Source: Variovorax brevis
GTDB lineage: Bacteria; Pseudomonadota; Gammaproteobacteria; Burkholderiales; Burkholderiaceae_C
Reading direction: 5' to 3'
NCBI RefSeq assembly: GCF_030317105.1
Contig: NZ_JASZYG010000004.1
Location: 496,001 to 560,000 of the forward strand
DNA length: 64,000 nt
Made by a program: the position numbers and the translations under genes. Shown piece after piece: positions 24,973-34,592 of the stretch. Numbering within the stretch: the stretch's first letter is position 1; every line of letters starts with the position of its first letter. The notes beneath the pieces are model-generated. The model ran no database searches. It was not told the origin of the DNA and saw only the letters and a list, made by a program, of their open reading frames with translations.

Positions 24973-26700
24973 TCAATATCCCAAGGCCAAGCCCGTGTTG
25001 CGCCGCGGATCGTTGGCGCCGTAGAAGCGGTTGTTGCCCACCGGCTTGCCACCCAATGAAGGCGCACCCACGAGGATGGCAGCCACGTGGTTGGCCGGTT
25101 GCGGCACGCCCAGGTTGTGTCCCATGTCCACGAGGATCTTGCGCGTGTCGGGGCTGAGCGCAAAACTTTCGACGTTGGTCACATCGGGCAACCATTGCTG
25201 GTGGAAGCGCGGCGCATCGACAGCTTCCTGGACGTCCATGCCGTAATCGACCGTGTTGAGGATCGTGTGCAGTACCGCCGTGATGATGCGGCTGCCGCCA
25301 GGCGTGCCCACCACCAGTACCGGCTTGCCGTTTTGCGTGACGATGGTCGGACTCATTGACGACAGGGGACGCTTGCCTGGCGCGATGGCGTTGGCCTCGC
25401 CCTGGACCAGGCCAAACATGTTGGGCACGCCGACCTTCGAGGTGAAGTCGTCCATCTCGTTGTTGAGCAGCACGCCTGTCCCGGCTGCGGTGACCTTGGC
25501 CCCGAACCAGTCGTTGAGCGTGTAGGTCACCGACGCCGCGTTGCCCCACTTGTCGACGATGGAGTAATGCGTGGTGTTGCTGCCTTCATGCGGTGCAACG
25601 CCGGGCTTGATGTCCTTTGACACGCCGGCCTTCCTGGGGTCGATCACGGCGCGGATCTTTTGGGCGTAGCCCTTGTCCAGCAGGCGGTCGAGCGGGTTCT
25701 TCACGAAGTCCGGATCGCCCAGGTAGCTGTTGCGATCCATGTAGGCGCGGCGCATGGCTTCGATCTGGTAGTGCACCGCCTGCGCGGCGCCGAAGCCGAG
25801 GTCCTTGAGCGGGTAGCCTTCGAGGATGTTGAGCATCTCGCAGATCACGACGCCGCCGGAACTGGGAGGCGGCGCGGACACGACGTGGTAGCCACGGTAG
25901 TCGCATTCCACCGGCGCCAGTTCGCGGGTCTTGTACTGATCGAGGTCGGCTTGCGTGATGATGCCCTTGCCCTCCTTGCTCGATGCGACGATGGCCGTGC
26001 CCACCGGTCCCTTGTAGAAGCCGTCCACGCCCTTTGCGCTGACGCTGCGCAGTGTCTTGGCGAGGTCTTTCTGCACCAGCTTCTGACCCACGGCAAAGGG
26101 CTGCCCCTTGTTCAGGAAGATGGCGGCGGTTGCCGGGTCTTTCCTGAAATCGTCAGTGGCCGTCGCGAGCAGGTCGATGTCGCCCTGCTCGAGCGCAAAG
26201 CCCTTGTCCGCCAGCTGGATGGACGGGGCAATCAGCGTGGCGCGCTTCATCGTGCCGTATTTCTCGCGGGCAAACTCGAGGCCCGACACGGTGCCTGGCA
26301 CGCCGACGGCCAGGTGGCCATTGGTGCTCAAGCCCTTGACGACGTTGCCGTCCTTGTCGAGATACATGTTCGCCGTGGCGGCCAGCGGCGCCTTCTCGCG
26401 GAAGTCCAGGAAGGTCTTGCGGCCGTCCGCCAGTTGCAGTGTCATGAAGCCACCGCCGCCCAGGTTGCCGGCTGCCGGATACACCACGGCCAGCGCGTAG
26501 CCCACGGCAACGGCCGCATCGACGGCGTTGCCGCCGCTCTTGAGCACCTTCACGCCGACCTGCGTCGCAAGGTGCTGCGCACTGACGACCATGCCGTTTT
26601 CCGCGGCCACGGGCGCCACCGACGCGGCGTGCGTGGCGACGCCACAACCCACGGTGAACGCCACCGTGACGATGGCCCGCATGCTTCCAGAAAATCTCAT
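24973..26700 (-). CDS. ggt: Gamma-glutamyltransferase
   Basis: A 575-residue periplasmic enzyme with a signal peptide ('VGCGVATHAASVAP') and AAGGAGG before the ATG. It is made as a precursor that cleaves itself before the catalytic threonine in 'GSNTTHYSIVDKWGNA'. The small-subunit oxyanion motif 'GKRPLSSMSPTIV' and 'GTPGGSRIITAVL' are present, as is 'GNLGGGGFM' in the large subunit. It transfers or hydrolyses the gamma-glutamyl group of glutathione and related peptides. Confidence 0.95.
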   Translation of the reverse strand: MRFSGSMRAIVTVAFTVGCGVATHAASVAPVAAENGMVVSAQHLATQVGVKVLKSGGNAVDAAVAVGYALAVVYPAAGNLGGGGFMTLQLADGRKTFLDFREKAPLAATANMYLDKDGNVVKGLSTNGHLAVGVPGTVSGLEFAREKYGTMKRATLIAPSIQLADKGFALEQGDIDLLATATDDFRKDPATAAIFLNKGQPFAVGQKLVQKDLAKTLRSVSAKGVDGFYKGPVGTAIVASSKEGKGIITQADLDQYKTRELAPVECDYRGYHVVSAPPPSSGGVVICEMLNILEGYPLKDLGFGAAQAVHYQIEAMRRAYMDRNSYLGDPDFVKNPLDRLLDKGYAQKIRAVIDPRKAGVSKDIKPGVAPHEGSNTTHYSIVDKWGNAASVTYTLNDWFGAKVTAAGTGVLLNNEMDDFTSKVGVPNMFGLVQGEANAIAPGKRPLSSMSPTIVTQNGKPVLVVGTPGGSRIITAVLHTILNTVDYGMDVQEAVDAPRFHQQWLPDVTNVESFALSPDTRKILVDMGHNLGVPQPANHVAAILVGAPSLGGKPVGNNRFYGANDPRRNTGLALGY

Positions 26701-26742
26701 TGTTGCCTCCTTGATCTTGATTATTGAGAGAAACCTTGGCCG

Positions 26743-28341
26743 TCAATCGGCCGCCAACAATCCCTTGCGCCTCAAGTCCTTGAGTGCCAGGGCCACCTGC
26801 TGCCGCGTGAAGTCACGCAGCGCGTCTTCCTGCGTCAGCGGTTGTTCGTCCTTGATGAAACGAAGCCGCTCCGCCCGCGCCTCGCCGGCCAGGAACTCGG
26901 CGAGCACATCATGCGATTTTGTTCCATCCAGAAGCGGCAAGAGGCAACGCTCTAGGATGGACAGCGGCACTTGCTCATGCCACTGGTTGCAGGCGTGGGC
27001 CTGCGCCGCCGCCGCCAGCGCCAAGCCGGGATCGGCGCGCACGGAAGCCAGCGCGCGCGGAAACTCCGGCACGTGGACGGCCGCATCGACGGGGCTGCAG
27101 CGAATGCGCACGGCACCGATGATCAGCAACTCTTCGAGCATCGACATGACGAAGGCCTCGACCGCAGCGCGCGACTCGTTGATGCGCGCCGAGACGGCGA
27201 CCATCAAGGTGTTGATCGACACCGAGGCAGGGTAATGTTCATCGAGCACCTGCGCCACCGCCTTGTGCACCGGCAGGCGCAGCGTCACTTTGAGGTTGCG
27301 CAGCGCGTGGCATGGCTGCTCGCGCGCATCCAGGGTGAGCGCGCCACCGTCCTCCGCAAAAAAGACGCCCGCGTATTCCAGAGAGCGCAACCGCGCCGGA
27401 TCGAGCCGGTAGCGAATCTGCGAAGAGCGCGACTGCTTGACGAGCAAGGTCTGCCGGAACGAGCGATTGACCAGGAAGTCGAGGTATTGCTCCATCATGA
27501 CCTGGCTGCCACCGCACTCGCGCAGCAACGGATCGCGCACCTTTTCGCCGTAGTTCTGCACGAACATCGTCGATGGCTCCGAGTCGGCCAGGTAGGCCAG
27601 CCCCTGGTCGTTGGCGCGCGACACGAACTCCTTGAAATAGCAGGGCGCGTTGCACGGCTCAAGAAACTCATGGATGAGGTAGCCCGCGTCCGCGTTGCGC
27701 ACGATGGGCATCATTTCTTCCAGCGTCTTCTTGAGCACGCTGTCAGCCTTGGCGGACTGATCCAGGAATTCCAGCATGCCGCGCGCATAGGAAAGCTTTT
27801 CATCGGGCTCGTCGCGCGGCGCACCACGCAGGATCATGGCGTCGCGCACGATCTCGCGCGACTTCCATCCCGGATAGACGTTGTAGCTGACATAGGCCAC
27901 ACCGTCGGGCGCGAGGTTCTGCGAGCACACGCGCAGGATGGCCTCCTGCACCGACGCGGGCACCCAGCTGTAGACGCCGTGACAGATGATGTAGTCGAAC
28001 TGCCCGAAGGACGCGTCGATGTCGGCGATGTCGAAGGTGCGCAGGTCCAGGTTCGTCAGGCCCGCACGCTCGACGGCTTGCACGCCCTGCGCCGCCTGCA
28101 GCGGCGACAGTTCCACTCCCACCGCCTGGGCGTGCGGATGGCGCGCTGCAAACGGGATCAGGTTGCCACCGGATGCGCAACCGAGCTCCAGCACACGCGC
28201 CCGGGCTGGCGGCGGCGCATCGAGGCCAAACAGGTAGGCGACCGCCTCGAGGTGCTCCGCCGCGGTCTGCGGAAAAGGGTGCGAATGGTATGGCACCGCA
28301 TCGTAGAAGCGGCTGAGCACGCTGGTCACTGAATCCGGCAT
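26743..28341 (-). CDS. PKMT-like protein-lysine methyltransferase
   Basis: A 532-residue protein. The N-terminal SAM-binding domain has motif I 'VLELGCASGGNLIPFA', then 'DIADIDASFGQFDYIICHG'. A methyltransferase regulatory domain (about 215-300) and a winged-helix-like C-terminal part follow, the same order as rickettsial outer-membrane-protein lysine methyltransferases. The target protein here is unknown. It ends 43 bases before ggt on the same strand but appears independently placed after tmRNA. Confidence 0.8.
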   Translation of the reverse strand: MPDSVTSVLSRFYDAVPYHSHPFPQTAAEHLEAVAYLFGLDAPPPARARVLELGCASGGNLIPFAARHPHAQAVGVELSPLQAAQGVQAVERAGLTNLDLRTFDIADIDASFGQFDYIICHGVYSWVPASVQEAILRVCSQNLAPDGVAYVSYNVYPGWKSREIVRDAMILRGAPRDEPDEKLSYARGMLEFLDQSAKADSVLKKTLEEMMPIVRNADAGYLIHEFLEPCNAPCYFKEFVSRANDQGLAYLADSEPSTMFVQNYGEKVRDPLLRECGGSQVMMEQYLDFLVNRSFRQTLLVKQSRSSQIRYRLDPARLRSLEYAGVFFAEDGGALTLDAREQPCHALRNLKVTLRLPVHKAVAQVLDEHYPASVSINTLMVAVSARINESRAAVEAFVMSMLEELLIIGAVRIRCSPVDAAVHVPEFPRALASVRADPGLALAAAAQAHACNQWHEQVPLSILERCLLPLLDGTKSHDVLAEFLAGEARAERLRFIKDEQPLTQEDALRDFTRQQVALALKDLRRKGLLAAD

Positions 28342-28585
28342 GGTGTCCTTCGCCTTGAGGCAGGCGCGGCCGCCCTGCGCTGCCGCTGATGCGCCACTAT
28401 AAGGTCGTGTCGGAGGCGGGCGCGCCGGGGCAGCTCGAAGATGCGCGGCTGTGGTCTGCCAAGGTCTGGCGCCATGCGAGGAAGGTGCTGTTGACCTGAA
28501 TGAACTTACGCTCGCCGTTCACTGCCTTGGGCGGCGCCAGAACGCTGAAAGGCCCGCGCAGCGGGCCTTTTCAGGCGTGAGTGAG
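28342..28585. other. Gap between methyltransferase and tmRNA
   Basis: Apart from the tmRNA terminator at its right end I see no gene or RNA in these 244 bases. The promoter of the methyltransferase gene should lie here. Confidence 0.5.
28547..28572 (-). terminator. Terminator of tmRNA
   Basis: GGCCCGC, a TGC loop and GCGGGCC form the stem; on the minus strand TTTC follows. It begins 14 bases after the CCA end of tmRNA. Confidence 0.8.
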
Positions 28586-28972
28586 TGGTGGAGCTGGGGG
28601 GATTTGAACCCCCGTCCGCAAGCCTTCTTCGCGCAGTTCTACATGTTTAGTGATCTGATTTGAGTCTCGCTTCCGGAGTCGCGCAGTCACACGCTAAACC
28701 GGACGCCAGCACCCTATTTTCTCGCCCCGACCCAAGGTACCCGGATCGAAGCCAGCCCATGTAATTATCTTTGCAGCCGGGAGGATTCAGATTGCTCTGT
28801 CACCCCCTTGCCCAGCCCATCGGCCTGCTGTTGCAAAGCTCACTGGCAATTAAGCAGCGAGTGCGAAACGTTCGTCGTTTGCAGTTAGTTTGTTTGAATC
28901 TGTTTTACGAGCGCATTCAGCTCGACATGCCCCGCTGCGATTCCGAACCCACGTCGAAACCAATGCAGCCCC
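28586..28972 (-). ncRNA. ssrA: Transfer-messenger RNA (tmRNA)
   Basis: 387 bases in one piece. The 5' end GGGGCTGCATTGGTTTCGAC and the 3' T-arm and acceptor end (GGTTCAAATCCCCCCAGC up to CCA) pair as the tRNA-like domain. The tag frame reads GCA AAC GAC GAA CGT TTC GCA CTC GCT GCT TAA, that is ANDERFALAA, a tag typical of Comamonadaceae and relatives. tmRNA rescues stalled ribosomes and marks the product for proteolysis. Confidence 0.97.
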
Positions 28973-28984
28973 AAGCCTTTCATT

Positions 28985-29692
28985 TTAGGCGCTTGCGGCG
29001 CTCTTCAAGGGCTCATGGCCGAAATTCACTTCCGACAGGAGGGCCAGCAGCGCGGAAGGCGTCGAAATGCTGGCGTCCGCGTTCCAGAGGGTGGTGTCGG
29101 CCTCGGCGCCCAGGTAGCCATAGGTGGCCGCCACCGTGCGCATGCCGGCGGCCCGGCCCGCCAGCATGTCGCGCGCGTCGTCGCCCACATACATGCAGCG
29201 CTTGGGATCGACGCCCAGGCGCCGTGCCGCTTCGAGCAAAGGCTCGGGGTGCGGCTTGGCGTGAGGCGTCGTGTCGCCACAGATCAGGGCGCCAGACGTC
29301 CCGAACAAGGGGATGGCAGCCGTCAGCGGCGCGGCGAAGCGCACGGACTTGTTGGTGACCACGCCCCAGGGCAGCCCGCGCGCCACCAGATGCCCGATGA
29401 GTTCGGGAACGCCCTCGAAGATCACCGTGCGCACCGTCATCGCGCGCTCATAGTTCACGAAGAACTCTTCACGCAATTCGGGAAAGTCGGCATGGTCGGG
29501 GGTGATGCCAAAGGCGATGCCCAGCATGCCGCGTGCGCCGGATCCGGCCATCGGGCGGTAGTCGTCGAGCGGCAGCGAAGGCATGCCACGGTCGGTTCGC
29601 ATCTTGTCGGCGGCTGCACCGAGGTCGGGAGCGCTGTCGATCAGGGTGCCGTCGAGGTCGAAAAGAACCGCCTGGATGTCACGCCCCGTCAT
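28985..29692 (-). CDS. gph: HAD phosphatase, Gph or MupP type
   Basis: 235 residues from the ATG at 29692. HAD motifs are 'LFDLDGTLIDSAPD' (nucleophile Asp), 'VTNKS' and 'YVGDDARDMLAG', with 'KPHPEPLL' between. Such enzymes dephosphorylate 2-phosphoglycolate, but close relatives next to ubiG in other bacteria are MupP, which acts on N-acetylmuramic acid 6-phosphate in cell-wall recycling. The start codon shares a base with the ubiG stop, so the two are one operon. Sequence alone does not choose between the substrates. Confidence 0.88.
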   Translation of the reverse strand: MTGRDIQAVLFDLDGTLIDSAPDLGAAADKMRTDRGMPSLPLDDYRPMAGSGARGMLGIAFGITPDHADFPELREEFFVNYERAMTVRTVIFEGVPELIGHLVARGLPWGVVTNKSVRFAAPLTAAIPLFGTSGALICGDTTPHAKPHPEPLLEAARRLGVDPKRCMYVGDDARDMLAGRAAGMRTVAATYGYLGAEADTTLWNADASISTPSALLALLSEVNFGHEPLKSAASA

Positions 29693-30411
29693 CACGCGTT
29701 CACCTCGGGCCTCTGGGTGGCAAAAAGATAGTTCACGCTGGTGTCGGCACTCAACCAGTAGCGGCGGGTGATGGGGTTGTGTTCCATGCCGCGCGTGTGG
29801 CGCAAGTCGAGCCCGGCCGCCCGGCAGTAGGACGCCAGTTCGCTCGGACGGATGAGCTTCTTGTACTCGTGCGTGCCCTTGGGCAGCATGCCCAGCACGT
29901 ACTCGGCACCAACGATGGCAAACATGAAGGCCTTCAGGTTGCGATGGATGGTGGAAAAGAAGACCCACCCACCCGGCTTGACCAGCGTGGCGCAGGCCCG
30001 GACGACCGACGCGGGCTCGGGCACGTGCTCGAGCATCTCCATGCAGGTCACGACGTCGAAGCTGCCCGGCTGCTCTGCGGCCAGCGCCTCGGCGGCCACG
30101 TGGCGATACTTGATGTTCGGGGTGCCCGCCTCGAGCGCGTGCAACTGAGCCACCTTGAGGGGCTTTTCCGCCAGGTCGATGCCCAAGACGTCCGCACCCT
30201 TCCTGGCCATCGAATCGGCCAGGATGCCGCCGCCGCAGCCCACGTCCAGCGCGCGGCGCCCGGCAATGGGGGCGATGCCGTCGATCCAGTCCAGCCGCAA
30301 GGGATTGATTTCGTGCAGCGGACGAAACTCGCTTTCAAGGTCCCACCATCGGTGGGCCAGTTCGGAGAACTTGGCCAATTCGGCCGGATCCGCATTCAGG
30401 TTATTGCTCAT
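29692..30411 (-). CDS. ubiG: Ubiquinone biosynthesis O-methyltransferase
   Basis: A 239-residue SAM-dependent methyltransferase that carries out both O-methylations of ubiquinone synthesis. '[19 protein letters not shown]' is the UbiG signature, '[16 protein letters not shown]' is the SAM motif, and '[12 protein letters not shown]' follows. It starts the ubiG-gph operon; the upstream gene ompA ends in tandem terminators. Confidence 0.96.
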   Translation of the reverse strand: MSNNLNADPAELAKFSELAHRWWDLESEFRPLHEINPLRLDWIDGIAPIAGRRALDVGCGGGILADSMARKGADVLGIDLAEKPLKVAQLHALEAGTPNIKYRHVAAEALAAEQPGSFDVVTCMEMLEHVPEPASVVRACATLVKPGGWVFFSTIHRNLKAFMFAIVGAEYVLGMLPKGTHEYKKLIRPSELASYCRAAGLDLRHTRGMEHNPITRRYWLSADTSVNYLFATQRPEVNA

Positions 30412-30434
30412 TGCGCGATTATGAAACGGGCAAG

Positions 30435-30457
30435 AAAAAGCCCCGCAGGGCGGGGCT
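30435..30457 (-). terminator. Second terminator of the ompA unit
   Basis: AGCCCCGC/GCGGGGCT-type hairpin, followed on the minus strand by TTTTTC. It backs up the stronger one at 30463-30485. Confidence 0.75.
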
Positions 30458-30462
30458 CAGAC

Positions 30463-30485
30463 AAAAAACCCCGCCGAAGCGGGGT
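30463..30485 (-). terminator. Rho-independent terminator after ompA
   Basis: ACCCCGC-TTCG-GCGGGGT stem-loop with a UUCG tetraloop and six Ts on the minus strand, 20 bases after the ompA stop. Confidence 0.9.
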
Positions 30486-30505
30486 CAGTTGAGAATCCTT
30501 GCGGA

Positions 30506-31156
30506 TTACTTGTTGGCGCGGGTACCAACCACTTCGATTTCCACGCGACGGTTCTTGGCGCGGCCTTCGGCGGTCTTGTTGTCCGCCACAGGTTGCTTCT
30601 CGCCCTTGCCTTCGGTGTAGACGCGGTTGCGTTCGATGCCCTTCGAGACCAGGTAGGCCTTGACGGCTTCGGCACGACGGACCGACAGACGTTGGTTGTA
30701 CGCGTCGGAACCGATCGAGTCGGTGTGGCCAACGGCGATGATCACTTCGAGGTTGACGTCGCGGATCTTCGAAACCAGGTCGTCCAGCTTGGCGCGGCCT
30801 TCAGGCTTCAGAACCGACTTGTCGAAGTCGAAGAATGCGTCAGCAGCGAAGGTCACCTTCGAAGCTGCAACCGGGGGCGGCGGGGGAGCGGGCGGTGCAG
30901 CAGCAGGAGCCGGAGCCGGCGGGGGTGCCGGGACCAAGGCGCCGTCGCAGCCAACAGCGGCCGTAGCAGGCGTCCAGGTCGAATCGCGCCAGCACAGTTC
31001 GTTCGTGCCGTTCTTCCACACCAGTTCGCCAGTGCCGTTTTGCCAGTTGTCGATCACGGTTCCGCCGTTAGCAGCGGTGACACGGGTCTGCGCGCCGGCG
31101 GCAGTGGCGAGCGCAGCGACTGCAAACATCATCGCCACTTTATTCAGTTTCTTCAT
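30506..31156 (-). CDS. OmpA-family outer membrane protein
   Basis: 216 residues with a signal peptide ending 'AAGA-QT'. A short N-terminal domain with two cysteines ('NELCWRD' and 'AVGCDGA'), a Pro/Ala linker (about 75-97), then the peptidoglycan-binding OmpA C-terminal domain with 'FFDFDKSVLKPEG', 'VGHTDSIGSDAYNQRLS' and 'NRRVEIEVVG'. It lacks the eight-strand barrel of enteric OmpA. It would tie the outer membrane to peptidoglycan. It is transcribed away from gyrA and ends in two terminators. Confidence 0.92.
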   Translation of the reverse strand: MKKLNKVAMMFAVAALATAAGAQTRVTAANGGTVIDNWQNGTGELVWKNGTNELCWRDSTWTPATAAVGCDGALVPAPPPAPAPAAAPPAPPPPPVAASKVTFAADAFFDFDKSVLKPEGRAKLDDLVSKIRDVNLEVIIAVGHTDSIGSDAYNQRLSVRRAEAVKAYLVSKGIERNRVYTEGKGEKQPVADNKTAEGRAKNRRVEIEVVGTRANK

Positions 31157-31380
31157 GGTTCTCCTCTTGGGGAAAAAGCCGCAGCCGCGCTGCGAATCAA
31201 GGACGCTTTAAGTGACCACCACCCAAAACGCTGAGTTGATTGTGCCATAGGGTCTTTGGCAAACAGGCTGGAACGAGGCGTGGAAGCGTAGGACAAAGGC
31301 CGAATACCGGCTTTGTGTTGCGGCGGTGCGACACCCCCGAGGACGTAAAATTTCGGGTCCTCGCTGCCGGCCTTGCCTCA
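31157..31380. promoter_or_regulatory. Divergent ompA-gyrA promoter region
   Basis: 224 bases between two divergent starts. AGGAG-type sites precede ompA. The long frame that would extend gyrA upstream to 31240 lacks the family N-terminus and was not used. No clear operator. Confidence 0.45.
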
Positions 31381-34026
31381 ATGACCTCGTTCGCCAAAGA
31401 AACACTTCCTATTAGTCTCGAAGAGGAGATGCGCCGCAGTTACCTCGACTACGCCATGAGCGTGATCGTGGGCCGCGCCCTCCCCGACGCCCGTGACGGC
31501 CTCAAGCCGGTGCACCGGCGCGTGCTGTTTGCCATGCACGAACTCAACAACGACTGGAACCGGCCGTACAAGAAGTCGGCCCGTATCGTCGGCGACGTCA
31601 TCGGCAAGTACCACCCGCACGGCGACCAGTCGGTCTACGACACCATCGTGCGCATGGCGCAGAACTTCTCCATGCGCCACATGCTGGTGGATGGCCAGGG
31701 CAATTTCGGTTCCGTCGACGGCGATATGGCTGCCGCGATGCGCTATACCGAAATTCGCTTGGCGAAAATTGCGCATGAAATGCTGGCGGATATCGACAAG
31801 GAAACTGTTGATTTCGGGCCGAATTACGACAGCTCTGAAAAAGAGCCGCTCGTTTTGCCGAGCAAGCTGCCCAATTTGCTCGTCAATGGCGCCGGCGGTA
31901 TCGCGGTGGGCATGGCCACCAATATTCCGCCGCATAACCTCAACGAAGTTGTTGACGCTTGTTTGCACTTGCTAGCAAACCCGGAAGCGAGCATTGACGA
32001 CTTGATGGAAATCGTGCCAGCCCCCGATTTCCCCACCGCCGGGATCATCTACGGCATCAACGGCATCAAGGACGGCTACCGCACCGGCCGCGGCAAGGTC
32101 GTGATGCGCGCCAAGGTGCACTTCGAGGACATCGACAAGGGCCAGCGCCAGGCCATCGTCGTCGACGAGCTCCCCTACCAGGTCAACAAGAAGACGCTGC
32201 AGGAGCGCATGGCCGAGCTGTGGCGCGAAAAGAAGCTCGAAGGCATCAGCCACATCCAGGACGAGTCGGACAAGTCCGGCATGCGCCTGGTGATCGAACT
32301 CAAGCGCGGCGAAGTGCCGGAGGTTGTGCTCAACAACCTCTACAAGCAGACGCAGATGCAGGACACCTTCGGCATCAACATGGTCGCGCTCATCGACGGC
32401 CAGCCGAAGCTTTGCAACCTGAAGGACCTCATCCAGGTCTTCCTGCAGCACCGCCGCGAAGTGGTGACGCGCCGCACCGTGTTCACCCTGCGCAAGGCCC
32501 GCGAACGCGGCCACGTGCTGGAAGGCCTGGCGGTTGCGCTGGCCAACATCGACGAGTTCATCGCCATCATCCGCAACGCGCCGACGCCCCCGGTCGCCAA
32601 GGCCGAGTTGATGGCCCGCAGCTGGGACAGCAAGCTGGTTCGCGAGATGCTTACCCGCACCCGCGTCGACGGCGGCACCATCAATGCCGACGACTACCGC
32701 CCCGAAGGCCTCGAGGCTGAATTCGGCATGGCTTCCAACGGCCTGTACCGCCTGTCGGACACGCAGGCCCAGGAAATCCTGCAGATGCGCCTGCAGCGCC
32801 TTACCGGCCTGGAGCAGGACAAGATCGTCGCCGAGTACAAGGACGTCATGGCCGAGATCGACGACCTGCTCGACATCCTTGCCAAGCCCGCGCGCGTCTC
32901 GACCATCATTGGCGACGAGCTCAAGTCCATCAAGCAGGAATTCGGCCAGACCAAGCTGGGCGCACGCCGCAGCCAGGTCGAGCACAGCGCCTTCGACCTG
33001 TCGACCGAAGACCTGATCACCCCGACCGACATGGTCGTAACCCTCTCGCACAGCGGGTACATCAAGAGCCAGCCGCTGGGCGAATACCGCGCGCAAAAGC
33101 GCGGCGGGCGCGGCAAGCAGGCCACGGCGACGAAGGAAGACGACTGGATCGACCAGCTCTTCATCGCCAACACGCACGACTACCTCCTGTGCTTCTCCAA
33201 CCGCGGCCGGCTGTACTGGCTCAAGGTTTGGGAAGTGCCGGCGGGTTCGCGCGGCTCGCGCGGGCGCCCCATCGTCAACATGTTCCCGCTGCAAGAGGGC
33301 GAAAAGATCAACGTGGTGCTTGCCATCACCGGCGAAAAACGCACCTTCCCGGCCGACCAGTATGTGTTCATGGCCACGTCGATGGGCACCGTCAAGAAGA
33401 CCGCGCTCGACGAATTCAACAACCCGCGCAAGGCCGGCATCATTGCCGTGGACCTCGATCCGGGCGACTACCTCATCGGCGCGGCCCTCACGGACGGCGC
33501 GCATGACGTCATGCTGTTCAGCGACGGCGGCAAGGCCGTGCGTTTCGACGAGAATGACGTCAGGCCCATGGGCCGCAATGCCCGCGGCGTGCGCGGCATG
33601 ATGCTGGAAGAAGGCCAGGGCGTGATCGCCATGCTGGTGGCCGAGGACGAGCAGCAAAGCGTGCTCACGGCCACCGAGAATGGCTACGGCAAGCGTACGA
33701 CTATTACCGAGTACACGCGACACGGCCGGGGAACCAAAGGCATGATCGCGATTCAACAGAGTGAGCGCAACGGCAAGGTCGTGGCTGCAACGCTGGTGCA
33801 TGCGGACGACGAAATCATGCTGATCACCGACAAGGGCGTGCTGGTTCGCACCCGTGTCGCCGAGATTCGCGAACTCGGACGCGCAACGCAAGGCGTCACG
33901 CTGATTGGCCTCGACGAGGGCGCCAAGCTCAGCGGACTTCAACGGATCGTCGAGAACGACGCCAACGGCGACACCGAATCCGGTGCCGACGACAATTCAT
34001 CACCTTCTACGGAGAACCCTCAGTGA
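31381..34026 (+). CDS. gyrA: DNA gyrase subunit A
   Basis: 881 residues from the ATG at 31381. Gyrase negatively supercoils DNA; subunit A cuts and rejoins strands through a tyrosine in 'AMRYTEIRL'. The N-terminus '[20 protein letters not shown]' and the C-terminal six-bladed beta-pinwheel with the GyrA-box 'QKRGGRGKQ' are present. In the quinolone region '[10 protein letters not shown]' a Gln takes the place of E. coli Ser83; Asp87 is kept. The stop overlaps the next start (GTGA), so the aromatic-acid cluster may be partly cotranscribed with gyrA. Confidence 0.98.
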   Translation: MTSFAKETLPISLEEEMRRSYLDYAMSVIVGRALPDARDGLKPVHRRVLFAMHELNNDWNRPYKKSARIVGDVIGKYHPHGDQSVYDTIVRMAQNFSMRHMLVDGQGNFGSVDGDMAAAMRYTEIRLAKIAHEMLADIDKETVDFGPNYDSSEKEPLVLPSKLPNLLVNGAGGIAVGMATNIPPHNLNEVVDACLHLLANPEASIDDLMEIVPAPDFPTAGIIYGINGIKDGYRTGRGKVVMRAKVHFEDIDKGQRQAIVVDELPYQVNKKTLQERMAELWREKKLEGISHIQDESDKSGMRLVIELKRGEVPEVVLNNLYKQTQMQDTFGINMVALIDGQPKLCNLKDLIQVFLQHRREVVTRRTVFTLRKARERGHVLEGLAVALANIDEFIAIIRNAPTPPVAKAELMARSWDSKLVREMLTRTRVDGGTINADDYRPEGLEAEFGMASNGLYRLSDTQAQEILQMRLQRLTGLEQDKIVAEYKDVMAEIDDLLDILAKPARVSTIIGDELKSIKQEFGQTKLGARRSQVEHSAFDLSTEDLITPTDMVVTLSHSGYIKSQPLGEYRAQKRGGRGKQATATKEDDWIDQLFIANTHDYLLCFSNRGRLYWLKVWEVPAGSRGSRGRPIVNMFPLQEGEKINVVLAITGEKRTFPADQYVFMATSMGTVKKTALDEFNNPRKAGIIAVDLDPGDYLIGAALTDGAHDVMLFSDGGKAVRFDENDVRPMGRNARGVRGMMLEEGQGVIAMLVAEDEQQSVLTATENGYGKRTTITEYTRHGRGTKGMIAIQQSERNGKVVAATLVHADDEIMLITDKGVLVRTRVAEIRELGRATQGVTLIGLDEGAKLSGLQRIVENDANGDTESGADDNSSPSTENPQ

Positions 34027-34592
34027 AAAATTTCAAACTTGTCTTGCTGGCCGCTGCCTTGACCGCTTCGTCCTTGACCTGGGCGCAAGACGGCAAAGCC
34101 GCGCTCGTCAAGCAGTTCCTGGAACTGCAGCGCCCCGGCGTCGAAGCGCTGGCCCGTGCGCTGGTCCAGCAGGCAAGCGACCCGATCGCGCAGGCAGGCT
34201 CAGGCTATCTTCAAACCCAGGTTCCCGCTGAAAAGCGAGAAGCCGCCGCCAAGGCCGCCGACGTCGAGTTGAAGAAGTACTTCGACGACACCTACCCGAT
34301 GGTGCGCGACAAGGCCGTGCAACTCGCCCCCGGCACGCTGGGCCCGATCCTGGAGCAGAACTTCAGCGAAGAAGAACTCAAGCAACTGGTCGCCTGGATC
34401 AACTCGCCCCTGAGCAAGAAGTACCAGGAACTGAATCCGCAAATGCAGACTGCGCTCACGCAAAAGCTCGTGTCCGAAACGCGCGCCACCGTCGAGCCGA
34501 AGATTCGCGCACTCGACGCCAGCGTGGCCAAGGCCCTGGGCGCGCCGACGCAAGGTGCTGCGGCGCCTGCCAAGGCCCCCGCAAAGAAGTGA
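34023..34592 (+). CDS. Exported DUF2059 protein
   Basis: 189 residues from a GTG at 34023, overlapping the gyrA stop. A signal peptide ends 'SSLTWA-QD'. The DUF2059 region is at about 80-150 ('[20 protein letters not shown]'), and the C-terminus is Ala/Lys/Pro-rich. The function of the family is unknown; it is mostly periplasmic. Its stop overlaps the serC start by 4 bases. Confidence 0.85.
   Translation: MKNFKLVLLAAALTASSLTWAQDGKAALVKQFLELQRPGVEALARALVQQASDPIAQAGSGYLQTQVPAEKREAAAKAADVELKKYFDDTYPMVRDKAVQLAPGTLGPILEQNFSEEELKQLVAWINSPLSKKYQELNPQMQTALTQKLVSETRATVEPKIRALDASVAKALGAPTQGAAAPAKAPAKK

Noticed and set aside
24976..25549. N-terminal extension of the pseudouridine synthase into ggt
   Set aside because: The added residues are the ggt gene in another frame; RsuA homology starts at the GTG at 24967.
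28451..28663. 70-codon plus-strand frame over the tmRNA 3' end
   Set aside because: Overlaps tmRNA and its terminator; arises from structured RNA sequence.
31972..33942. 656-codon minus-strand frame opposite gyrA
   Set aside because: Antisense shadow of gyrA; no motif, no ribosome binding site.
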